Shown piece after piece: positions 16,502-24,704 of a stretch of 64,000 nucleotides of DNA. The translations under genes were made by a program, and so were the position numbers. The notes under the pieces were generated by a model. That model was not told where the DNA came from and did no database searches. It was given only the letters and a program-made list of their open reading frames with translations. Source of the stretch: Chloroflexota bacterium (GTDB lineage Bacteria > Chloroflexota > Ktedonobacteria > Ktedonobacterales > JADMIN01); NCBI GenBank assembly GCA_021323855.1, contig JAJPKE010000013.1, positions 1 through 64,000 on the forward strand. Direction: 5' to 3'. Each line of letters opens with the position of its first letter. Within the stretch, counting starts at the first letter, position 1.

Positions 16502-17916
16502 GCGCAAATCATGCAAACCATGCCACACCGCCTGCGCCGAAGCCGCTCTGCGCCGTCTACGAACCACTGCTCCCACTGCTCAGCCTGGGAGAATTGGCGG
16601 CGGGCGAGGAACAGTCAGTCTTGATTCATGCGGCGACCTGCGATTGGTGCCAGCGCAGGCTCGCTGACTATGATTCGCTCCGTGAGTTGCTACGCCAATC
16701 GGCTGCTCCACAGCCACTATCGGCGTCGCGCTCACTGACGCTGGAGAACATCATGAGCGCCGCTGACCAACCAGTATCTCCCCCGCCGGCCGATCCCAAT
16801 TCCATTGCACCCGCGCCTGTGCCGCCGTCTGCGCCGCGCCGTCCACGCGGGCGCTTCGCTGGATTCGCCGCGCTTGCCGCCGCATTATTGATAGCAGTAC
16901 TGGCGGGCGCCGTCTTTGTTGCGCATGGCCTGCCCAATGGCGCATCTGCTGGCCGGAGCAGTACGGCCACCGCTCAGGCGCAATCGCCTCATGTGACGAT
17001 CAGCGGGTTCCCATTGCCCTCGCAAGAGAGCAGCACCACCGGCATCACCGTTGGACCCGACCACAATCTCTGGTTCATTGACGCTGGAACCAACGCGATA
17101 GGCCGCATGACATCCAGCGGTCAGGTGACGGAGTTTCCGCTGCCGTCGCCGTCTAGTTGCGATCTGCACGAAGGCGCGATCACTGTAGGACCCGACGGCG
17201 CACTCTGGTTCACCGAAGGGCTGGGCAACCGCATCGGGCGCATCACCACCGACGGCAAGCTGACCGAATATCCGCTGCCGCATGGCTCCGGGCGGCCCCT
17301 CGGCATCGCCGCCGGACCGGATGGCGCGCTCTGGTTCACCGAAAACACCGCAGGCAGCATCGGGCGCATCACTACCAGCGGTAGGATTACCGGGTATCCC
17401 ATTCCAGTTGAGATTGAGAGCTTTTCTGGGAATATCCTTCCCACGCCAGTGGATATCACCGCCGGACCGGATGGCGCGCTCTGGTTCACCGACGCCACCG
17501 TCAACTCTATAGGCCGCATCACCACCGGCGGCTCATTCATCGAATATCGCATCCCAACGGCGCAAAGTGGACCGGAAGATATCACCGCCGGGCCAGATGG
17601 CGCGCTCTGGTTCACTGAGAAGAATGCTGCAAAGATAGGCCGCATCACCACGACAGGCGCGATCACCGAATATGCCGTGCCGGGTGGCGATCAGCCGCAG
17701 GGCATCACCGCCGGGCCAGATGGCGCGCTCTGGTTCACCGAGTTCGCGGGTCACCAGATCGGGCGTATCATGCTGCAGGGAACCATCGCACAGTTTCCGT
17801 TCCCCGGCGTCGAGATCAGTCCGGTGTCGCTCGTGGCCGGACCGGATGGTGCGCTCTGGTTCACCGAATACGCCAACGGCGAGATCGGGCGCCTCTCCAT
17901 GCGTCATCCATACTGA
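16498..17916 (+). CDS. Zinc-finger anti-sigma factor fused to an extracellular seven-repeat Vgb-like propeller
   Basis: 472 residues. The cytoplasmic part (1-120) has HAATCDWC, the HxxxCxxC signature of zinc-dependent anti-sigma (ZAS) domains. One transmembrane helix follows (about 121-143, FAALAAALLIAVLAGAVFVA). The exterior part has seven repeats of GPDGALWFTE...IGRIT type, about 42 residues each, beginning at GPDHNLWFIDAGTNAIGRM and ending at GPDGALWFTEYANGEIGRL. The pattern is that of streptogramin lyase (Vgb)-like NHL propellers; seven repeats would make one closed seven-bladed propeller. The gene overlaps its sigma gene by 4 bases. Inference: the propeller senses an exterior ligand and controls sigma release. 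Lyase activity is not assumed. Confidence 0.88.
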   Translation: MSANHANHATPPAPKPLCAVYEPLLPLLSLGELAAGEEQSVLIHAATCDWCQRRLADYDSLRELLRQSAAPQPLSASRSLTLENIMSAADQPVSPPPADPNSIAPAPVPPSAPRRPRGRFAGFAALAAALLIAVLAGAVFVAHGLPNGASAGRSSTATAQAQSPHVTISGFPLPSQESSTTGITVGPDHNLWFIDAGTNAIGRMTSSGQVTEFPLPSPSSCDLHEGAITVGPDGALWFTEGLGNRIGRITTDGKLTEYPLPHGSGRPLGIAAGPDGALWFTENTAGSIGRITTSGRITGYPIPVEIESFSGNILPTPVDITAGPDGALWFTDATVNSIGRITTGGSFIEYRIPTAQSGPEDITAGPDGALWFTEKNAAKIGRITTTGAITEYAVPGGDQPQGITAGPDGALWFTEFAGHQIGRIMLQGTIAQFPFPGVEISPVSLVAGPDGALWFTEYANGEIGRLSMRHPY

Positions 17917-17971
17917 TTGACAGCCAGGTGAGGGGACATGATATGCTCTCTGCACATACCACAAACACAAG

Positions 17972-17992
17972 TTGTAGTACTTACTACCACAA
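17972..17992. promoter_or_regulatory. Imperfect palindrome upstream of the GNAT gene
   Basis: TTGTAGTACTTACTACCACAA is an imperfect 21-base dyad about 20 bases before the GNAT start, and part of the motif (TTGTAG) recurs just after it. A possible operator, on sequence symmetry alone. Confidence 0.25.
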
Positions 17993-18011
17993 ATTGTAGA
18001 GGAGCAGGTCC

Positions 18012-18485
18012 ATGCCCATAGATGAGGGAGCTATCGAAGTAATCGAGGCAGGCATTGGTGATGTCGAGCGTGTCGCGCCACTCTTCGACGCCTACCGTCA
18101 GTTCTACCAGCAGCCAGCGGACCTGGCGGGCGCAAAAGCCTATCTGACGCAACGCCTGGAACGGCACGAGTCCACGATCTTCCTGGCGCTGGCGGTGCAG
18201 GAGACGGCGCGCACGCCAGTGGGCTTTACACAGCTCTACCCATCGTTCTCGTCCATCTCGCTGCAGCCGCTCTGGATTCTCAATGATCTCTACGTTGCGC
18301 CGGAGGTGCGACGGCTGGGCGTGGGCCGGGCGCTGCTGGAGCGGGCGCGCGTCTTCGCCACTGCTGCCGGAGCAAAGGAGATGGTGCTTCAGACGGCGGT
18401 GACGAATACGGCAGCGCAGGCGCTCTATGAGTCGCTCGGCTGGAAGCGCGACGAACTCTATTACACCTATGAATTGGCCCTCTAG
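18012..18485 (+). CDS. GNAT-family N-acetyltransferase
   Basis: 157 residues covering a complete GNAT fold. It transfers an acetyl group from acetyl-CoA to an unknown amine. The first helices are DVERVAPLFDAYRQFYQQP. Motif A, which binds acetyl-CoA, is LNDLYVAPEVRRLGVGRALL with the R/Q-x-x-G-x-G/A pattern as RRLGVG. Motif B is NTAAQALYESLGWKRDE. Length is normal. The start ATG is preceded by AGAGGAG. It is flanked by the anti-sigma gene on the same strand (95-base gap) and a family A repeat after it, so it is probably its own transcript. Confidence 0.9.
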   Translation: MPIDEGAIEVIEAGIGDVERVAPLFDAYRQFYQQPADLAGAKAYLTQRLERHESTIFLALAVQETARTPVGFTQLYPSFSSISLQPLWILNDLYVAPEVRRLGVGRALLERARVFATAAGAKEMVLQTAVTNTAAQALYESLGWKRDELYYTYELAL

Positions 18486-18547
18486 CAGATAAACCGAACT
18501 GGCGGCAAATAGCCGTTGGAATTGCGGCTGGATACGTAGCGCATGGT

Positions 18548-18655
18548 TCCCCCTCTCCCGCGAGGAGAGAGCCTCCGCCCGGCGGAGCCGGGAAGCAAGT
18601 CATAGACTTGCGGAGGAGGCGACGGAGCGCAGCGGAGGGGGTCAGGGGGTGAGGT
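18548..18655. repeat. Family A hairpin repeat with an internal insertion
   Basis: The left half CCCCCTCTCCC and the right-hand tail GGTCAGGGGGTGAGG are family A. About 65 bases between them contain further paired tracts (GCCTCCGCC near GGAGGAGGC, and CCGGCGGAGCCGG). It lies between convergent genes. Confidence 0.65.
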
Positions 18656-18663
18656 CTCCTCGC

Positions 18664-19386
18664 TCAGAAGCCTTCGCGCTCGTTTGAGCGGTCCAGCACG
18701 CCCGGTAGCGGGAACTTCGTCTGGCGCAGCACCGTGACATCGGTGATATCGCGCGGTCGCTGCGCCACTTCGGCGGCGCTGCTGGGCATACGCCCCAATT
18801 GCGAGCCATCGCTCCGGAGCGCATAACGCGGCATCTTCACGCCCGATGCGCTGCCAATCAAGCCAGCGAACGCAGAGTACGCCAGCATCACCACAAAGCC
18901 AATGATCGTGATCCAAACTTCGTTGGTGAGGACTTCTGTGGGCGAGTACGTGGTGTAATGCACAAAAGGCGTGAACTGCGAGTCAACCATTGATGGCGAT
19001 CCAAAGGGCCACGAGGCCCAATGTCGCAGATGCGCGGTATAGGTGGCTATATTGGCGTTCGTCAGCAGGAGATCTGCCACGGCGCCGATGACTGAACTGA
19101 CGCAGGCGATCAGCAGGCTGGCCTGCATACCTGCGCGTATAGTGCCGACCCTGCGCGCGGCGGAGGAGGCGCAACCCACGATGACAAGAAATGCTGGAAT
19201 AGAGATGAGAAAGAAGGAGTAGAACAAATTTGTTCCAGAGACGGTCTTTGCCAATGCGTTGAGCGCAAAGACAACTCCTATGAGAACACCGCCCAGCACT
19301 CCTTGAAACACTACAGGGTGACCGGCTTTCGCCTCTTCCGTTGACTCTTCCGATGGCTCATCTGAGTGCGTCGTATCAGGAACCAT
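18664..19386 (-). CDS. Polytopic membrane protein, unknown function
   Basis: 240 residues: an acidic N-terminus (1-25), helices at about 27-47, 55-75, 83-108 and 150-175, and a cytoplasmic-looking charged C-terminus of about 60 residues (RPRDITDVTVLRQTKFPLPG). No family recognised. ATG start with GGGGAG at good spacing. It is one of several unrelated-looking or weakly related small membrane proteins between 15 and 22 kb. Convergent with the GNAT gene. Confidence 0.65.
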   Translation of the reverse strand: MVPDTTHSDEPSEESTEEAKAGHPVVFQGVLGGVLIGVVFALNALAKTVSGTNLFYSFFLISIPAFLVIVGCASSAARRVGTIRAGMQASLLIACVSSVIGAVADLLLTNANIATYTAHLRHWASWPFGSPSMVDSQFTPFVHYTTYSPTEVLTNEVWITIIGFVVMLAYSAFAGLIGSASGVKMPRYALRSDGSQLGRMPSSAAEVAQRPRDITDVTVLRQTKFPLPGVLDRSNEREGF

Positions 19387-19628
19387 ATATGTCTCCCCTT
19401 CTCGCCAGCAGAACGTGACCTCTCTTTTACGGTTGCCTGGCCAGTTGCTCGCTGGCTACCAAGAGTTATAGCTCTTGTTGCAATACTATGCAAGCAGGAG
19501 AACCAATACACCGCCTCCTTGCGTCTTTTGGCGGCATAGAGACTGCAATGCTCTCGATTGAGATGCTGGCTCCGAGCGGTGATTGACGATATCACTCCGA
19601 CCAGCCCCAGATGAGGGGAGAAGTACCT

Positions 19629-19982
19629 ATGCACCTCGGTCTACGAACTGTGGGGATGATCGTCGGGCTTTTCGGCGCAGTCATCGCCTTTATCATTAAT
19701 CTCTTGTATTCGACTTTCCATGTGCTTGGTCGCGTCGTCAACATTACGAATGACACCGGCCATTTCTTCTGGGGCTTACTGATCGTGATTGTCGCGCTGG
19801 TTGGCTCGTTTTTGGGATTGGGCAACGCCATTGCGGGAGCAGTGCTCCTGCTGATTGCGGGAATCGCCTTCTTTTTTGCCGTCGGCTGGTGGGCGCTCTT
19901 CGCTTCGCCCTTCCTGCTGCTCGGCGCGCTGCTCTTGTATGCAGGCCGTGGGACACGCGCGCGCACCGCCGCAGTGAGTTGA
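19629..19982 (+). CDS. Small membrane protein, DUF4064-like
   Basis: 117 residues from the ATG at 19629, which has GGGGAG upstream; an earlier in-frame start at 19611 lies before that site. Three hydrophobic helices. The N-terminal pattern GLRTVGMIVGLFGAVIAFII resembles DUF4064 proteins, in which repeated Gly-rich helices scan over the membrane, but the match is by eye only. It has the same orientation as the next small membrane gene, 199 bases on. Confidence 0.55.
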   Translation: MHLGLRTVGMIVGLFGAVIAFIINLLYSTFHVLGRVVNITNDTGHFFWGLLIVIVALVGSFLGLGNAIAGAVLLLIAGIAFFFAVGWWALFASPFLLLGALLLYAGRGTRARTAAVS

Positions 19983-20181
19983 GGATTGAGCCAGAGCAAT
20001 GGCGCGAACGCACGTAAACACACGCGAACACACGTGAATTGCTCTGAATTGCCCTGGCACACCGTGCGCTTTTTTGGTAGACTTAACCCACAGGAAGCGA
20101 CGCGCGACGTATTATGAGACGCGCAAGCCGTTGCCGTGTCCTGCCGTCGCAGAGCTTCCAATAAGGGGAGGGTCGCTACCT

Positions 20182-20397
20182 ATGTTTGGCCGGATCGCAC
20201 GGCGCGCGCTCGTCAGCAGTCTCATCGCTGGAGTCATCGCCGCAATCTTGTATGCCATCTTCGCCACTGAAGCCAACGCCGGCAGCACTACCGGCATTAT
20301 CCTCGGCGGCGTCGTCATCGGTCTGTTCACACTTGTTATCGCGTTCATCATCAACGTGATCATTTCGTCGCTCTTTGCGCGCCGGCAGAGGGCGTAG
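20182..20397 (+). CDS. Small two-helix membrane protein, unknown function
   Basis: 71 residues. Basic N-terminus (FGRIARRALVSS), then helices at about 12-28 (LIAGVIAAILYAIFA) and 37-62 (GIILGGVVIGLFTLVIAFII), and a basic end (ARRQRA). AAGGGGAG lies 12 bases before the ATG. No family recognised. It ends before a bidirectional terminator shared with the convergent gene to the right. Confidence 0.55.
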   Translation: MFGRIARRALVSSLIAGVIAAILYAIFATEANAGSTTGIILGGVVIGLFTLVIAFIINVIISSLFARRQRA

Positions 20398-20420
20398 CGC
20401 CAGCAGATAGCGAGTACATA

Positions 20421-20460
20421 AGAACGAAGGCTGGGAGTGTTACCTCTCGGCCTTCGTTCT
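20421..20460. terminator. Bidirectional hairpin between convergent genes
   Basis: AGAACGAAGGC at 20421-20431 pairs with its complement at 20450-20460. The stem extends inward (TGGGAG with CTCTCG, wobble included) to about 17 pairs. Confidence 0.7.
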
Positions 20461-20484
20461 GCTTCAATCATCAGGCGGCAACCG

Positions 20485-21156
20485 CTATTGCCCCGGATTG
20501 GGCGGCGGTGGCGGATAGCTCCCCGGCTGGGTCGGATACTGCGGCGGTGGCGGATACGCGCCCGGCTGACCAGGGTATTGCGGCGGCGCTGGTGGCTGGC
20601 CAGCAAACCCCTGATACATGGACTCCTGGTAATTGGTTACCGGCCCACGATAGTTGTTCTTACCAACGAGACCACCGAGCGCACCCAGACCGGCGCCCAG
20701 GCCACCATCTATGATGAGGCCGAGAACAATCGCAAAAATCGCGCCTCCAATGAGGATCGCTTGAACCGATACGCCATTGGTAGTTTGCACGTGTATGCCC
20801 GGCGCCACCACAACTGCAACAATGATAAGGCCGATGATACCACCGATCAACGCGCCTACCAGCCCGGCAACAAGCCCGGCGATGGCGCCAGACCCTACTC
20901 TGCCCGTCGCTCTGGCCGTGTTCATCCCTGCGATGAAGCAGAGAGCAAGAGCAATGAGAAACACCAGACATCCAAGCAATGTTGACGCGCCATTGATGGA
21001 GGTGGTTGTTCCTGGGTTGTTGGCCGCCTGGACAGTGGCATTATACGAGCCAGTAACCCACTGGATAATGTCATCCAGAATCGTCACAGCGGCAATGATG
21101 ACGCCAAAGATCAGTCCATTGCGGACCGCCGGATTGCCGGATTGCTGTGCTTGCAT
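20485..21156 (-). CDS. Gly-rich membrane protein with Pro/Tyr-rich tail
   Basis: 223 residues from the ATG at 21156, preceded by GGGGAGG. Four hydrophobic segments (about 15-35, 60-80, 87-120 and 135-165) are very rich in Gly, Ile and Val. The third, AGLVAGLVGALIGGIIGLII, is of DUF-like glycine-zipper type. From about residue 185 the chain is a proline-rich tail with repeats such as QYPGQPGAYPPPPQYP. Such tails occur in many bacterial membrane proteins and usually face the cytoplasm. No family recognised. It shares its helix end LGALGGLVGK with the protein at 15043. Confidence 0.65.
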   Translation of the reverse strand: MQAQQSGNPAVRNGLIFGVIIAAVTILDDIIQWVTGSYNATVQAANNPGTTTSINGASTLLGCLVFLIALALCFIAGMNTARATGRVGSGAIAGLVAGLVGALIGGIIGLIIVAVVVAPGIHVQTTNGVSVQAILIGGAIFAIVLGLIIDGGLGAGLGALGGLVGKNNYRGPVTNYQESMYQGFAGQPPAPPQYPGQPGAYPPPPQYPTQPGSYPPPPPNPGQ

Positions 21157-21299
21157 AGTTCCTCCCCCATGTGAGTGGCGACTCACCATGAGCCGTCAAT
21201 TACTCATCATGTGTAACGCCCGTATGGTACAGCCTTTTCTTGCGTTGCGCAAGCCGCAGATTCGGGGCCAAAGTGAGTTTGTTATGTTTGCCACTTCTG

Positions 21300-21995
21300 C
21301 TATTTAGAAACATTTATACCAGCGCCACCGATTCTCCCCGCAACCCAGCCAAGACCGAGGACAATGAGCAGGCAAGGGATCAGTTGCAGCAGCAGCGCGG
21401 CAAACTGGATGAGGAGGAACTGACCGCCGGGGGATGTCATATAGACGGCGGAGAGTGGCGGCGCTTTGGGCGCGGCCAGGATGACACCGACGGTCGCCAC
21501 CAGCCAGGAGACGGTACCGTCGGCGTGGATGAACAGGATCGCCGGGATGCCTACGATGAACCAGACCACCCCACTGATGAGCGCGACCGTTGCCCCCGCG
21601 CGACCAGCAGCGCGCGCCTCGCCGGTATTTTCCTTCGCCACGCGCCCGGCATACCAGCAGAAGCCCAGTGTGATGAGCATGGAGATCAGCGCCGAAAGAT
21701 ACGTGACCACGAAGAGGCGCAACAGTGGATCGCTCAACTGATCTATGCTGACGCCGCCGCCCTGCGCATAGTCTATCAGCGACCGCTGCAACGTGATGAT
21801 GGCCGGGCGCGCGGAGACGGCGGCGGATCCCGCGATCAGCACATGTAGCAACGAGAACATGCCTGCGGTCAGCCCCAGCACCCGCGTATAGTTCCTGGGG
21901 TCCGTCGTCGCGTGCGCCATTGGCGTGGCGTGTGGCGTCTGCGCTGCCTCCATCATCCTATCCGTCTCCTCACTCGTCTCTATCGGATTGCTCAT
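21300..21995 (-). CDS. Polytopic membrane protein, unknown function
   Basis: 231 residues. A polar N-terminus (1-35) precedes helices at about 38-60, 95-117, 132-155, 160-178 and 195-222. The last ends in IVLGLGWVAGRIGGAG, a Gly-rich helix reminiscent of the two membrane proteins nearby. ATG start. A perfect 11-base inverted repeat lies upstream (22013-22042). No family recognised. Confidence 0.6.
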   Translation of the reverse strand: MSNPIETSEETDRMMEAAQTPHATPMAHATTDPRNYTRVLGLTAGMFSLLHVLIAGSAAVSARPAIITLQRSLIDYAQGGGVSIDQLSDPLLRLFVVTYLSALISMLITLGFCWYAGRVAKENTGEARAAGRAGATVALISGVVWFIVGIPAILFIHADGTVSWLVATVGVILAAPKAPPLSAVYMTSPGGQFLLIQFAALLLQLIPCLLIVLGLGWVAGRIGGAGINVSK

Positions 21996-22012
21996 CGTCC
22001 AGGCAGCTAACG

Positions 22013-22042
22013 AGGTTTTTACTGCTAGCGGTAAAAACCTCC
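22013..22042. promoter_or_regulatory. Perfect inverted repeat upstream of the membrane gene at 21300-21995
   Basis: GAGGTTTTTAC and GTAAAAACCTC flank TGCTAGCG. It is 18 bases before the minus-strand start codon, so it could be an operator, an attenuator, or a structure that hides the ribosome site. Confidence 0.4.
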
Positions 22043-22137
22043 TGCTCCATCGTTGTCATTGGCATGGGTCATTTTCACTCGTCACAATAGTGTACCGCAA
22101 CGGGAGAAATATCAACATGAAGCTGGTTTCTGGCGGT

Positions 22138-22199
22138 GGTAGGGCAGACATTCTTGTCTGCCAGGAGCGGAGGGGGCAGACAAGAATGTCTGCCCTACC
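22138..22199. repeat. Double palindrome, GGCAGACA repeat (family C)
   Basis: Two 25-base arms (22138-22162, 22175-22199) are exact inverted copies. Each arm is itself a hairpin (GGCAGACA-TTCT-TGTCTGCC). Only one copy is in this window. Confidence 0.8.
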
Positions 22200-22269
22200 G
22201 AAATATCTCAAGTAATCTGGTATAGCAAGCGGACAAGGAGGAGAAACTTTGCCTCACGGCAAACAAATT

Positions 22270-22308
22270 CCCCTCCCCAGAGCGCGGGGGAGGGGCTAGG
22301 GGTGAGGA
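22270..22308. repeat. Family A hairpin repeat after parB
   Basis: CCCCTCCCC and GGGGAGGGG arms with the TAGGGGTGAGG tail, 7 bases past the parB stop on the minus strand. It may serve as the parAB terminator. Confidence 0.75.
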
Positions 22309-22314
22309 CGAACC

Positions 22315-23358
22315 TCAGTTGTCGCTGCCGTCGTTGCTGCCTACGTCGGCGTAGCCGTCGCCCAGCAGCACATCCAGCGCGTGGCTCGCGCCATTGCCAT
22401 TTCCGTTGCCATCGCCGTTGAGCAGCCCATTGCCATTCGGCCCGACGAGCCGCTCGTAGAGCGTTTGCAACTGGTCGTCGTTGCTGAAGTAAAGCGTCAG
22501 CGAGCCTTTGCCTTTGGTGGAACGCTGCAAGCGCACCTTCATTTCGACAGCGCGGATGAACTCCTCCTCAAGCTGGCGTGTATCATAGCTCTGCTGGCGC
22601 ACACGCCCGCCACGGCGGTCCGGCGTTAGATGCAGCGAAATCTCATTATAGCGGCGGGCCATCTCCTCCGCCTGGCGCACGCTCATCATTTGCGCGATGA
22701 TCTGCTTGGTCAGCGTGATCCGCTCGGTATCGCCGTTCACCTGCATCACGGCACGGGCATGCCCTTCGGTAAAGACCTTTGGCATCGTAATCAGCGCCTC
22801 GCGCACCTCCGCTGGCAACTGCAACAGGCGCAGCGTATTGGCGACGGTCGCGCGGTTGCGGCCAACGCGGTCCGCGACATCCTGCTGGGTCAGGTGATAC
22901 TCCTCGATGAGCGTCTGGTAGCCCTGCGCCTCTTCCAGCGGATTGAGGTCGGTGCGTTGCAGGTTCTCGACCAGTGCCATCTCCAGCATCAACTGGGGTG
23001 TCGCGTCGCGGATGACCACTGGCACGAAATCGAGTCCGGCGATCTGCGCGGCCCGCCAGCGGCGCTCACCGGCGATCAACTGGTAGCGTGGACCCTGCTC
23101 GTCCTCGCCGTCCAGCCGCACCAGCAAGGGCTGGAGCAGGCCGTATTCCTGAATCGAGGTTGCCAGTTCAAGCAACTGCTGATCGTCGCCCAGCGGCATA
23201 CGCGGCTGCTGCGGATTCGGTGAAATCGCGGAGGTGGAGACCTCGAAGAGCGCAGAGTTCGAGAGGCCGGTATCCATCGGCGCATCTTCAGAGACGGTGG
23301 CGGCGCCGGGAATCAGGGCGTCCAGGCCGCGCCCAAGACCAAATCGCTGTTTCGGCAT
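22315..23358 (-). CDS. parB: Chromosome partitioning protein ParB (Spo0J)
   Basis: 347 residues. CTP-dependent DNA clamp that loads at parS sites and works with ParA in origin segregation. Start [13 protein letters not shown] is a family hallmark. The N-terminal CTPase domain shows NPQQPR (box I region) and [16 protein letters not shown] (box II, the GERRxRA motif). The helix-turn-helix is [20 protein letters not shown], about residue 148. The C-terminal dimerisation part includes [20 protein letters not shown] and is followed by a Gly/Asn-rich tail. It follows parA by 2 bases, so the two form an operon. No parS (TGTTTCACGTGAAACA-like) site was seen in the window. Confidence 0.94.
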   Translation of the reverse strand: MPKQRFGLGRGLDALIPGAATVSEDAPMDTGLSNSALFEVSTSAISPNPQQPRMPLGDDQQLLELATSIQEYGLLQPLLVRLDGEDEQGPRYQLIAGERRWRAAQIAGLDFVPVVIRDATPQLMLEMALVENLQRTDLNPLEEAQGYQTLIEEYHLTQQDVADRVGRNRATVANTLRLLQLPAEVREALITMPKVFTEGHARAVMQVNGDTERITLTKQIIAQMMSVRQAEEMARRYNEISLHLTPDRRGGRVRQQSYDTRQLEEEFIRAVEMKVRLQRSTKGKGSLTLYFSNDDQLQTLYERLVGPNGNGLLNGDGNGNGNGASHALDVLLGDGYADVGSNDGSDN

Positions 23359-23360
23359 GA

Positions 23361-24146
23361 CTAACCCCCCAATGTCGCGGCGCGCGCGATAACTTCTTCG
23401 GCAAGCTGCTTATAGGCGAGCGCGCCAGGTGAGCGCGCATCATGTTCGAGAATGGTCAATCCAAAGCTGGGCGCCTCGGAGAGCCGGACGTTGCGAGCGA
23501 TGACTGTATTGAACTTCTCTTTGGGGAAATGCTCGCTGATTTCACGCACCACCTCGCTGCCCAGTTTGGTGCGTGGGTCATACATCGTCAGTACCACGCC
23601 GAACAACTTAATCTGCGGGTTCAGGCGGTCGCGCACGAGGCGAATCGTATTCAGGAGTTGTTGCATGCCTTCTAAGGCAAAGTATTCGCATTGCAGCGGC
23701 AAAATGACGCCATCTGAGGCGGTAAGCGCATTCACGGTGAGCAGGCCAAGCGAGGGCGGGCAGTCAATCAGCACAAAATCGTAATCCTGCTTGACCGCTT
23801 CGAGCGCGCGCTTCAGGCGGAACTCGCGCTGATCGAGGTACACCAGTTCAATGTCGGCGGCGTAGAGGTCCACCTTTGCTGGCAACAGCGAGAGGTTGGG
23901 GCGTATCTCAGACTTGACCACCTGCGCCACCGTCGCATTTTCGTTGACGAGCAACTCGTACATAGAGAGGCCAACCCGGTGTGAATCCACACCCAGGCCA
24001 GTGGTCGTGTTTGATTGTGGATCGAGGTCAATCACCAGCGTCTTGCGCCCAGCATCTGCCAGGCAAGCCGCGAGATTGATCGAGGTGGTGGTTTTACCGA
24101 CGCCACCTTTTTGGTTGGCAATAGCGAAGACCCGTGCGCCTGACAT
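23361..24146 (-). CDS. parA: Chromosome partitioning ATPase ParA (Soj)
   Basis: 261 residues. Deviant Walker-type ATPase that forms DNA-bound gradients to move ParB-parS complexes. The P-loop is NQKGGVGKTTTSINLAACLA with the signature KGGVGKT. Switch I/Walker A' is DLDPQSNTTTGLG, and Walker B is DFVLIDCPPSLGLLTVNAL. The size and LQCEYFALEGMQQLLNTI segment are typical of chromosomal Soj. ATG start at 24146. First gene of the parAB operon. Confidence 0.95.
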   Translation of the reverse strand: MSGARVFAIANQKGGVGKTTTSINLAACLADAGRKTLVIDLDPQSNTTTGLGVDSHRVGLSMYELLVNENATVAQVVKSEIRPNLSLLPAKVDLYAADIELVYLDQREFRLKRALEAVKQDYDFVLIDCPPSLGLLTVNALTASDGVILPLQCEYFALEGMQQLLNTIRLVRDRLNPQIKLFGVVLTMYDPRTKLGSEVVREISEHFPKEKFNTVIARNVRLSEAPSFGLTILEHDARSPGALAYKQLAEEVIARAATLGG

Positions 24147-24588
24147 CGGGGTTCGCCCCCTTTCGCTGAGATTGTACAGTTTCTATGGATGCAATGGCTT
24201 CTATCGAATCGCTCGTCGAGCGCTTTACCAGACCTGTATCTACTACTATCTGCGGCTGGCTTGCACGACGCGGAATCTCATCCCAGACAGCAGCGGACAA
24301 AAAAACACGCCAGCCTACGGGCGCGTCCCCGGCGGGCCGGCCATCCCGAAAACGCCAGAAAACGTCAGAAAGCGCTTACGTTGCACCTGATGCAGCAGTA
24401 GCGATGTCTACCGGGCTGAGACCAGCCGAACGCTGCGAGCCGGTCGCCAGCAGCGCAATTCCCGGTCATTGTACCGTATGCGCATACCAGGCACAAGCCA
24501 AACCCCGCTGATAGGTCGTTTGGGCTAGGCTGTGGCTATCCGCGCTCGCTGCGTGATAGCGACGGATCGGTTTACCGGCGGTTGGCCA
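24147..24588. other. Noncoding region upstream of parA
   Basis: About 440 bases with no convincing gene. A TACAAT at 24171-24176 on the minus strand, 25 bases from the parA start, may be its -10 element, but no good -35 accompanies it. Confidence 0.4.
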
Positions 24589-24642
24589 GCGGTTGAAACC
24601 GCGCCTGGATGGCCGGTGGCCGCGAAGTCCGCCTGCGCGGAC
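24589..24642 (+). repeat. Family B repeat, single arm
   Basis: The palindrome GCGGTTGAAACCGC is followed by the 26-base arm at 24601-24626, which differs from the arm at 1455 at a single position. The hairpin GTCCGCCTGCGCGGAC follows. Confidence 0.75.
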
Positions 24643-24664
24643 TAGAGACCGGCGACGCCTGCGC

Positions 24665-24701
24665 TCCCCTCTCCTCGCGGGAGAGGGGTTGGGGGTGAGG
24701 T
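24665..24701. repeat. Family A hairpin repeat
   Basis: CCCCTCTCC and GGAGAGGGG around TCGC, with the TTGGGGGTGAGG tail, 4 bases past the stop of the minus-strand surface protein. Confidence 0.8.
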
Positions 24702-24704
24702 CTC

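Noticed and set aside
22315..24200. parS sites near parAB
   Set aside because: I looked for TGTTTCACGTGAAACA-like dyads and saw none in the window.
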